From the NCBI GenBank assembly GCA_902767125.1, contig CACXGJ010000208.1, forward strand, positions 1 through 6,115: a stretch of DNA of 6,115 bases, given 5' to 3'. The position numbers were made by a program, and so were the translations under genes. The DNA is from an uncultured Ruminococcus sp. Lineage in GTDB: Bacteria; Bacillota; Clostridia; Oscillospirales; Acutalibacteraceae. Positions 1-5,058 of this stretch are shown here, in pieces (the stretch's first letter is position 1; each line of letters starts with the position of its first letter). A model generated the notes under the pieces. That model was not told the origin of the DNA and did no database searches. It saw only the letters and a program-made list of their open reading frames with translations.

Positions 1-41
1 ATGGCTGTATAATTTTATGCCGTAATGTCAAGAATATTATC

Positions 42-46
42 GGAGG
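42..46 (+). promoter_or_regulatory. Ribosome binding site deciding the start of the SpoIIQ-like gene
   Basis: A perfect GGAGG lies 8 nt before the ATG at 55. The in-frame upstream ATG at 25 has no purine-rich Shine-Dalgarno sequence in front of it, and using it would place this GGAGG inside the coding region. The site therefore argues for 55 as the real start. Confidence 0.85.
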
Positions 47-54
47 CGGATAGT

Positions 55-804
55 ATGATCGACAAAAACGAATATCAGGAGAAAAAATCAGTCCGGAATA
101 ATATAGGCTTTTATATTGCACTTGCAATATGTATTGTGACTATTGCGGCAGCAGCATGGACTACTTACGGCAGTGTAACGGAATACCGTCAGAATACGGC
201 TGAAGATGCTTCATCATCGGCAAGTGAAGTCAAGGTAAACAATGATGTAAGCGGTCAGAGATATGAAAGCTCTGTGACACAAATGCCTGTAAAAGAGGAA
301 AGCTCGGAGACCTCGGCAGAGGAATCTTCAAGTGAGGAAAGCTCCGAACCTGAACAGAGCAGTATTTCGGAGCAATCATTTGTGAGTGATGTTTCAAGGG
401 ATGACAGACCGACTCAACCTGTTGAAAATGGAACTATAATCAAGGTCTTCAGTCCGAAAAATCCCGTCAGATCAAATACTACATCTGATTGGCGGACACA
501 TCAGGGAATAGATATATCGGCAAAAAACGGTACAGCAGTCCATGCAGTGAGAAACGGTACTGTCAAGTCCGTATACAGTGATCCGATGCTCGGCAATGTC
601 ATTTGTATAGAGCATAGCGGAGGCTATACGGCATATTACTGCGGACTTACCGAAACACCTGTTGTCATGGAGGGAAACACAGTCTATGCGGGTGATACGA
701 TAGGCTATGTGGATATAGTTCCTTTTGAGGTGCTTGATGAGAGCCATCTTCACCTTGAAGTAAAAAAAGACGGAGAATACGTTGATCCGACAAAATTGTT
801 TTGA
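55..804 (+). CDS. spoIIQ: Membrane-anchored M23/LytM-domain protein, probable stage II sporulation protein SpoIIQ
   Basis: This 249-residue protein has a short cytoplasmic N-terminus, one membrane segment (about 17-36), a Ser/Glu-rich low-complexity linker (about 50-120) and a C-terminal M23 (LytM) domain (about 127-249). Of the zinc-peptidase residues, H149 and D153 (THQGID) and the HLH pair H231/H233 are present. The usual YxHL histidine is missing: the matching segment reads YYCGL, with Gly197 at that place. A single N-terminal anchor, the DPMLGN...IEH segment and a degenerate LytM site fit SpoIIQ. In known sporulators SpoIIQ is made in the forespore and binds SpoIIIAH across the septum to form the mother cell-forespore channel. 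The start is set by GGAGG at 42-46; the ATG at 25 would add ten residues without an RBS. The gene converges on queH and ends just before the shared terminator. No spoIID gene is visible upstream because the window starts there. The alternative is a generic M23 cell-wall hydrolase. The M23 assignment is firm; SpoIIQ identity is likely but inferred from motifs. Confidence 0.8.
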   Translation: MIDKNEYQEKKSVRNNIGFYIALAICIVTIAAAAWTTYGSVTEYRQNTAEDASSSASEVKVNNDVSGQRYESSVTQMPVKEESSETSAEESSSEESSEPEQSSISEQSFVSDVSRDDRPTQPVENGTIIKVFSPKNPVRSNTTSDWRTHQGIDISAKNGTAVHAVRNGTVKSVYSDPMLGNVICIEHSGGYTAYYCGLTETPVVMEGNTVYAGDTIGYVDIVPFEVLDESHLHLEVKKDGEYVDPTKLF

Positions 805-808
805 AATG

Positions 809-847
809 AAAAAAGTGCGGTAACATCAGATGTTGCCGCACTTTTTT
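809..847. terminator. Bidirectional intrinsic terminator between spoIIQ-like gene and queH
   Basis: The left arm is A6 then GTGCGGTAACAT; the right arm is ATGTTGCCGCAC then at least six T. All positions pair, with one T-G wobble (821/835), around a 3-nt loop at 827-829. Read rightwards the hairpin ends in a run of seven T (842-848). Read leftwards the A tract at 809-814 becomes a U tract. It can therefore end both converging transcripts. It starts 5 nt after the stop codon of the plus-strand gene. The right arm also encodes the last residues of queH, whose stop codon (826-828) lies at the loop. Confidence 0.9.
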
Positions 848-1464
848 TGACTTTGCATTTTGGAGAATATACAGCCGCAGAAATTCTGTCTGTACAGGTT
901 AAACTGTGCCGACAGCTCTATCGAGCGTTTGTAGCCGCCTTTTTTCTTGAAGTCCGAAAAGAGATAGGGAATATCGTATTTGTCGCTGACTTCCTTTCCG
1001 ATGGAGTTTAATATGATGCTGTCTTTTTGAGGACTTATCGAAAGAGTAGTCGTGAAATAATCGAAATTATTTTGCTTTGCGATAACGGCACTTTCTTCCA
1101 ATCTCATACTGTAGCATTTCAGACACCTTGCACCACGTTCAGGCTCATTTTCAAGCCCCTTTGCCATTTCATAGAATCTTTCGGGTTCATACCGTCCCTC
1201 AATGAAATTTACGGACGGACACATTTCCGAAATAAGTCTTTTTATTTCCCCGACACGGTGAAGATATTCATCTTCGGGGGATATATTCGGATTATAGAAA
1301 AATACGGTGATATCAAAATATTTTGTGAGATATTCAAGGACATAGCTGCTGCACGGGGCACAGCACGCATGAAGCAAAAGAGAAGGTCTTTTTCTTTCGA
1401 GTGAGAGCTTTTTAAGAGTCCTGTCAAGCTCAAGCTGATAGTTGGGTTTAGGCATTTGTTTCAT
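826..1464 (-). CDS. queH: Epoxyqueuosine reductase QueH (DUF208 family)
   Basis: QueH carries out the last step of queuosine synthesis in tRNA, reducing epoxyqueuosine at the wobble position of GUN-anticodon tRNAs. It is the non-orthologous replacement of the cobalamin enzyme QueG. The 212-residue product has the family hallmarks in order: HACCAPC (C34, C35, C38) near the N-terminus, GARCxxCYxxRL (C114, C117), TTTLSISPQK (138-147), and a C-terminal LYRQNFCGC (C196, C198). The conserved Cys pairs C34/C35 and C114/C117 are the type that hold the iron-sulfur/iron centre in studied QueH. Length is normal for the family. The ATG at 1464 is chosen because AGGGTGG lies about 7 nt upstream; the in-frame ATG at 1455 (Met4) has no such site. 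The gene is last in a three-gene operon and overlaps the HAD gene by 17 bp, suggesting coupled translation. Its 3' end lies inside the shared terminator. No other queuosine gene is in the window. Confidence 0.95.
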   Translation of the reverse strand: MKQMPKPNYQLELDRTLKKLSLERKRPSLLLHACCAPCSSYVLEYLTKYFDITVFFYNPNISPEDEYLHRVGEIKRLISEMCPSVNFIEGRYEPERFYEMAKGLENEPERGARCLKCYSMRLEESAVIAKQNNFDYFTTTLSISPQKDSIILNSIGKEVSDKYDIPYLFSDFKKKGGYKRSIELSAQFNLYRQNFCGCIFSKMQSQKKCGNI

Positions 1465-2122
1465 AGAAAGCCACCCTTTTCAGAATATCCTCGGGACAGT
1501 CTGCAATATATTCCGCACCTGCCGAGAGCAATTCGGATACGGGACGAAAGCCCCAGCTTACTCCACAGAATTTCAATCCTGCATTTTTGGCGGTATATAC
1601 ATCTACATCACTGTCACCGATATACAGACATTCTTCCTTTTTAACGCCTGCTTCATCTATCAATGCCCATACAGCCTGCGGATCGGGCTTTCTTTCATAG
1701 CTGTCACGTTTGCCCCATACCGAGGCGAATTTATTATTTGGGAAAAGGCTTTTTACAATGATATTGGAAAATGTATCGGGCTTGTTTGACATGACAGAGT
1801 ACATGATATTTTTTTCGTCAAGTGAATCAAGCATTCCGACAATGCCGTCATAGGGGAGAGTCCTGTCCATGCAGTGAGCATTATAATATTCATTGAAATC
1901 CGCAAGTATCTCAAGTTTTTTTTCGGGACTTGCAAGACCTTTGGGGATGACCATTGCACGATCGGCAAGTGTTGAGATACCGCTTCCGACCATGAAGCGG
2001 TATTTTTCTGTCTCATGCTCCTGAAAGCCGTGCTTTTTCAGGGCATGGTTCATAGCATCTGCAAGGTCATAGAGCGAGTTTATCAATGTTCCGTCAAGGT
2101 CGAATATACACAGCTTTATCAT
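1448..2122 (-). CDS. HAD-superfamily hydrolase, phosphoglycolate phosphatase-like
   Basis: This 224-residue cytoplasmic phosphatase of the haloacid dehalogenase superfamily shows all four motifs. Motif I is DLDGTL with nucleophile D8 and acid/base D10; motif II is SNKP with S112; motif III is KPDP with K145; motif IV is GDSDVD with D170 and D174 for magnesium. A helical cap between motif I and motif II (about 15-90) makes it subfamily IA, the Gph/PGP-like group that hydrolyses small phosphate esters such as 2-phosphoglycolate. Sequence alone does not settle the true substrate. The ATG overlaps the stop of the upstream lipoprotein gene as ATGA (4 bp). Only a weak purine stretch (AAGAAAGAAG) precedes it, so translation probably depends on coupling. 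It overlaps queH downstream by 17 bp. It could be a housekeeping damage-control phosphatase; a link to queuosine or to the lipoprotein is not shown. Confidence 0.92.
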   Translation of the reverse strand: MIKLCIFDLDGTLINSLYDLADAMNHALKKHGFQEHETEKYRFMVGSGISTLADRAMVIPKGLASPEKKLEILADFNEYYNAHCMDRTLPYDGIVGMLDSLDEKNIMYSVMSNKPDTFSNIIVKSLFPNNKFASVWGKRDSYERKPDPQAVWALIDEAGVKKEECLYIGDSDVDVYTAKNAGLKFCGVSWGFRPVSELLSAGAEYIADCPEDILKRVAFYETNA

Positions 2123-3939
2123 TTATCATTCTTCTTTCTTTGAGTATTTTCCGTGAGCTTGGGGGTGATGTCCTCCGCATATGCAGTGATATACGGCTTT
2201 CTTTTTTTGATGATGAATACAGCGATCATCCCTCCGCTGATTATCACGGCTGACAATATGCACATGGCGATTATATCGCCTGTATTCAGCGTTGATACAT
2301 CAAAGCTGATATCGGCATGGGCGGATTCGAGCTTTATGGAATCCTGATCTTTGGAAATATCCGCATTTATTGTGGTTTTATCGTCATCATTGACAGGGCT
2401 GTATTCTGCCGAGAATTTTTTAAGAATATCGCCTGAATTTGTTTTTATGGAATAGTTTATCGGAGTATCATTATTTTTTTTTTTTTTTTTCCTTGAAAGA
2501 TCTATATGGTCATTGAATTGTCTGATTGTTCGGAGAGTCATAAAAGGCATATGCTCCTTGAAGGTCATTTTATTTTCCTGACCGAATATATCGGAGAATG
2601 ATCTGCTGACCTCCTCGGGAGTACCGCTGAATTTGACAGTACAGGTATTCTTTCCTCCCTCAACTGCCTGTTCGGCTGAAATCCCCATACGTTTGAAGTA
2701 TGATATTGCATAGCTGACAGCTTCATTGCCTCCTGTTGCGATATCATAGCTGAATGTCGCAGTCTTTTCCAATTGATCGTTATCAAGAGGTGTACAGCTT
2801 ATATCAATCGACGAGCAGATATACTGCTTGCCGTCATTTATGCGGAGCTTTATGAAAGAATTTGTGCTTTTTATTGCCGAGACCTTGCCGTATTTATTTG
2901 AGTCCATAAGGTTTGTTGCGGGAGTCCATTCACCGTTTTCATAAAGCTGACATTCGCCCAGCTCCTCCGAATTTTCGACACGGTAGGTGTACTCTATCGG
3001 AACATTCGTCTTACTGTTTGAGATATAGCTTGAAAAATCAAGTATCTCCGTAAAAGAATTTTGTTCTGCAAGAGGTGTACTGCCTGTCGAGGTATCGCTG
3101 TAGGACGCATCACAGTAGACGGAATTCAGCAGTTTATTTGTATAGCCCTCCAGCTCCTGCAACGATATATCATCAAATTTCACTTTATACAGATAAGTGC
3201 CATTTTCAAGGAGCCATTCGCTTTTTGCAGAGCCTGCCGTTATATCCTTGAAGTAGCTTGTCAGCTTATTGTTAAGCTCATCAAAGGTAGTCTGTGAGAT
3301 GGTGAAAGTGATGGTACGGTCAAATACAGTGTTCTGATTGACGGTATCTATGCGTATTTTCTGGATAGGATATCCCGACAGGTTGTTTACCGAGATGATC
3401 TCATCCGTTGAGACCTCATCATCATTCAGTGAGGCTTTGGTGGTCTTTTCGACAGACGTGAAGGACAAGTCTTCAAAGTTTTCCTTGTCTGCTCCTTCGG
3501 ATATCCATGAAAGAAGCTGTACGCTTGAAAAATCCTCCTCAAGCTTCCAACCCTGTGTTAAAAGTGTGTCAGGATGGGAAAAGGCTACTTTCACAGGCTT
3601 TTCTATGATTCTTTCGATCTTTTCGGAATAGTCATGTGCCGAGGTGAAATCCAGTGAAAATGTGTATACGATTCTTCCGTTTTTTATATCCTTGGAATAC
3701 TTCATCGGATCGGGACAGTATTTCTGAACTACCTTGTCCAGACAAGCCTCCTTTGATGAACCCAAGGAGATATTGCTTTCGGGAAAGGTCACGGTAATAG
3801 TTCTTGAACCTGCAAAGGACTGATCGAATTTCAGGGAGGTGGATATATCGACAGCTTCCTGTTTTTGTTGAGAGCAGGCTGTGAGCAGTACGGCAGATGA
3901 AAGTACCGCAAGAACCAATGATATTATTCTTTTAAACAA
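2119..3939 (-). CDS. Large lipoprotein with three internal repeats and a C-terminal membrane segment, function unknown
   Basis: I do not recognise a named family. Starting at TTG 3939 the product has 606 residues: a basic N-terminus, hydrophobic signal peptide and lipobox LTAC with Cys22, so it is a predicted lipoprotein. The body holds three diverged copies of a unit beginning with a beta strand at about 47 (RTITVTF), 208 (RTITFTI) and 392 (KTATFSY). Each continues with a helix, a charged turn, a strand such as VYTFSLDF, LYKVKFDD or TCTVKFSG, and another helix. A hydrophobic segment at about 556-577 followed by KKRK and a 28-residue polar tail suggests a second anchor with a cytoplasmic C-terminus. 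Residues K484-K488 are encoded by an uninterrupted A17 run. The GTG at 3948 is a possible start three codons earlier, but it lies within the Shine-Dalgarno match. The gene heads an operon with the HAD and queH genes (ATGA overlap). The layout recalls LppM-like lipoproteins with a C-terminal helix, but I cannot confirm that. Confidence 0.85.
   Translation of the reverse strand: MFKRIISLVLAVLSSAVLLTACSQQKQEAVDISTSLKFDQSFAGSRTITVTFPESNISLGSSKEACLDKVVQKYCPDPMKYSKDIKNGRIVYTFSLDFTSAHDYSEKIERIIEKPVKVAFSHPDTLLTQGWKLEEDFSSVQLLSWISEGADKENFEDLSFTSVEKTTKASLNDDEVSTDEIISVNNLSGYPIQKIRIDTVNQNTVFDRTITFTISQTTFDELNNKLTSYFKDITAGSAKSEWLLENGTYLYKVKFDDISLQELEGYTNKLLNSVYCDASYSDTSTGSTPLAEQNSFTEILDFSSYISNSKTNVPIEYTYRVENSEELGECQLYENGEWTPATNLMDSNKYGKVSAIKSTNSFIKLRINDGKQYICSSIDISCTPLDNDQLEKTATFSYDIATGGNEAVSYAISYFKRMGISAEQAVEGGKNTCTVKFSGTPEEVSRSFSDIFGQENKMTFKEHMPFMTLRTIRQFNDHIDLSRKKKKKNNDTPINYSIKTNSGDILKKFSAEYSPVNDDDKTTINADISKDQDSIKLESAHADISFDVSTLNTGDIIAMCILSAVIISGGMIAVFIIKKRKPYITAYAEDITPKLTENTQRKKNDK
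2474..2490 (-). repeat. A17 mononucleotide tract within the lipoprotein gene
   Basis: There are seventeen consecutive T on the plus strand, read as A17 in the coding strand, giving five Lys codons and the first two bases of an Asn codon. The frame is intact at this length. One added A puts TAA straight after six Lys codons. One lost A gives five foreign residues and then TAA. Either change would remove about 115 C-terminal residues, including the membrane segment. Such runs are prone to replication and transcription slippage, and also to sequencing error. Confidence 0.9.
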
Positions 3940-3944
3940 TTTTA

Positions 3945-3953
3945 TCACTTCCT
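3945..3953 (-). promoter_or_regulatory. Shine-Dalgarno sequence supporting a TTG start for the lipoprotein gene
   Basis: On the minus strand AGGAAGTGA matches the anti-SD complement AGGAGGTGA at 8 of 9 positions. Its GGAAG core is 8 nt from the TTG at 3939 but leaves no room before the GTG at 3948, which is part of the match itself. This favours TTG as the initiator. Confidence 0.6.
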
Positions 3954-3969
3954 GTTTTTTATATATTAC

Positions 3970-3998
3970 AGTTTATTCTAAAACAAAATTTTTTGCAA
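3970..3998 (-). promoter_or_regulatory. Candidate promoter of the lipoprotein-HAD-queH operon
   Basis: On the minus strand TTGCAA (3998-3993) and TAAACT (3975-3970) are 17 nt apart. Each matches the sigma-70/sigma-A consensus at 4 of 6 bases. A start near 3963 would leave a leader of about 24 nt containing the Shine-Dalgarno site. The region is AT-rich, so chance matches are common and this call is tentative. Confidence 0.35.
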
Positions 3999-4078
3999 TA
4001 CCTATATTCAGCTAAACATGACAGCATTTTGCATAAATAACAATAGTAAAATTTGTCATTGGAGGCAATATGCTTTAA

Positions 4079-4107
4079 TTGACTTTATCCCTTTAAAGTG
4101 ATATACT
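4079..4107 (+). promoter_or_regulatory. Strong sigma-A-type promoter reading into the 3' end of the amidohydrolase gene (antisense)
   Basis: TTGACT (4079-4084) and TATACT (4102-4107) are 17 nt apart, each 5 of 6 to consensus, and TGA just before the -10 gives the extended TGn motif. It is the best promoter match I see in the window. It points right, with an expected start near 4114. No plus-strand gene begins nearby: the first ATG downstream (4138) opens only a six-codon frame. A transcript would run antisense to the amidohydrolase gene. I see no clear hairpin plus T run soon after it. Confidence 0.55.
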
Positions 4108-4124
4108 ATGTAAGTAAATTTGAT

Positions 4125-4955
4125 TCAGGACAGAATATGTTCAGCGTTTTTGTATAAGATCATATCTTTTTCTTTGTCCGTGAGATTTTTTATTGATTTG
4201 AATTTTTCGACATAGCTTTTTTGATCATTCCACGGACTGTCGCTGGCAAATAAAACTTTATCCGCACCGTGTATCCTGATGGCTTCGACAACATCATTCT
4301 CTGTTGTATCGCAAAAGCTACCGAGTTCGGAGAAAGAACAGCTTATATCTATATAACATTCGGTGCCGAGAAGATATTTTTTTACATCCTCATAGACATA
4401 TATACCGCCTAAATGAGCGAATATGATAAACGGCTTTTTGATGCCTGTTTCGGATAGGACTTTATCGAGAACATATCTTGCTTTTTGGGGAGGACAGTGA
4501 ATGACATCAAAGGCAGGATCTACGCCTGCATGGGTGACGACCTTCAGCTCAAGCTCCGCACACAGCTTCAGTATCTTTATATATCTTTCATCATCAATGA
4601 ATGTACCTGTATAATCGGGATGTATCTTAACACCTTTGAAGCCGTTTTCTTTGAGAAATTTGAGTTTTTCTTCGGGGGATTCATCATCGGGGTGTATTCC
4701 TCCGAAGGATACAAGATTTTTATAATTATTGTTTATATCCAAAGCAAATTTATTTATCGTATCAAATTGTCCCTTTCGGGTTGCAACAGGAAGTATGACG
4801 GACTTATCTATACCTGCATTTTCCATGCTTTCAAGAAGTGCATTCAATGTGCCTTTGGTATATACCTTTACATCGGGTGCCGACCTCATCAGTGTATTTA
4901 TCGTTCTTTCGGCTATCTTATCGGGATATATATGCGTATGGAAATCTATTATCAT
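4125..4955 (-). CDS. Metal-dependent amidohydrolase (Amidohydrolase_2 / COG2159 type)
   Basis: This 276-residue cytoplasmic TIM-barrel enzyme belongs to the amidohydrolase superfamily. Visible ligand motifs are FHTH (H6, H8) on the first strand, KIHP (K110, H112), VTHAG (H142), FAHLGG (H181) and LFASDSPW (D239). These match the pattern of the Amidohydrolase_2 group, which includes the ACMSD-like decarboxylases and assorted hydrolases, generally holding one catalytic metal. The TatD DNase family is an alternative on general fold, but the HLGG and SDSPW motifs favour Amidohydrolase_2. The substrate cannot be told from sequence. The length (about 280) is at the short end and appears complete. 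The ATG at 4955 is preceded by GAGGT about 10 nt upstream, a slightly long spacing. It is divergent from the SSS symporter gene across 103 bp with an inverted repeat, and 185 bp separate it from the lipoprotein operon on the same strand. No convincing terminator follows it. Its third positions are mostly A/T, in contrast to the symporter gene. Confidence 0.88.
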   Translation of the reverse strand: MIIDFHTHIYPDKIAERTINTLMRSAPDVKVYTKGTLNALLESMENAGIDKSVILPVATRKGQFDTINKFALDINNNYKNLVSFGGIHPDDESPEEKLKFLKENGFKGVKIHPDYTGTFIDDERYIKILKLCAELELKVVTHAGVDPAFDVIHCPPQKARYVLDKVLSETGIKKPFIIFAHLGGIYVYEDVKKYLLGTECYIDISCSFSELGSFCDTTENDVVEAIRIHGADKVLFASDSPWNDQKSYVEKFKSIKNLTDKEKDMILYKNAEHILS

Positions 4956-4978
4956 ATATTTTTTGACCTCGTTTATTT

Positions 4979-5013
4979 TAATATGTGTTCAGATTAAAAT
5001 ATAACACATATTA
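4979..5013. repeat. 11-bp inverted repeat, possible operator, between divergent amidohydrolase and symporter genes
   Basis: TAATATGTGTT (4979-4989) is repeated exactly as its reverse complement AACACATATTA (5003-5013), with a 13-nt AT-rich spacer. It lies between two divergent start codons (4955 and 5059). Possible -10 elements overlap it: TATAAC at 5000-5005 and TATTAT at 5009-5014 rightwards, and TATATT at 5003-4998 leftwards, none with a good -35. Position and symmetry suggest binding of a dimeric regulator, but no regulator gene is in the window. There is no flanking T run that would make it a terminator. Confidence 0.45.
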
Positions 5014-5058
5014 TTTTAAAAATATTTCTATAAAAGAAAAAAGGAGTAAAGAAAGAAA

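Noticed and set aside
7..35. sigma-F-like boxes upstream of the SpoIIQ-like gene: GTATA, 15-nt gap, GTCAAGAAT
   Set aside because: The match is fair (one mismatch in the fixed positions I recall), but a start near 42 would put the GGAGG at the very end of the transcript. Too little upstream sequence is in the window to judge it.
1..53. Tail of an upstream gene ending at TAA 10-12, TAA 23-25 or TAG 51-53
   Set aside because: Each frame gives only 4 to 17 codons and none has a recognisable C-terminus, so coding cannot be supported.
1027..1404. 125-codon plus-strand frame over queH
   Set aside because: It is a shadow of the conserved QueH coding sequence and has no ribosome site or recognisable domain.
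826..1455. Alternative queH start at Met4 (1455)
   Set aside because: No Shine-Dalgarno sequence precedes it, while AGGGTGG is well placed for the ATG at 1464.
4061..4078. GGAGG followed by ATG at 4070 on the plus strand
   Set aside because: The frame stops after two codons (Met-Leu-stop), so this is not a gene.
4083..4100. Short inverted repeat ACTTTA/TAAAGT as a terminator for the amidohydrolase gene
   Set aside because: The stem is only 6 bp, AT-rich and without a following U tract, so it would not terminate efficiently.
4485..4997. 170-codon plus-strand frame over the amidohydrolase gene
   Set aside because: It is antisense to a clearly functional gene with intact family motifs and has no domain of its own. 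The Cys/Ile/Tyr-rich composition is typical of a reverse-strand shadow.
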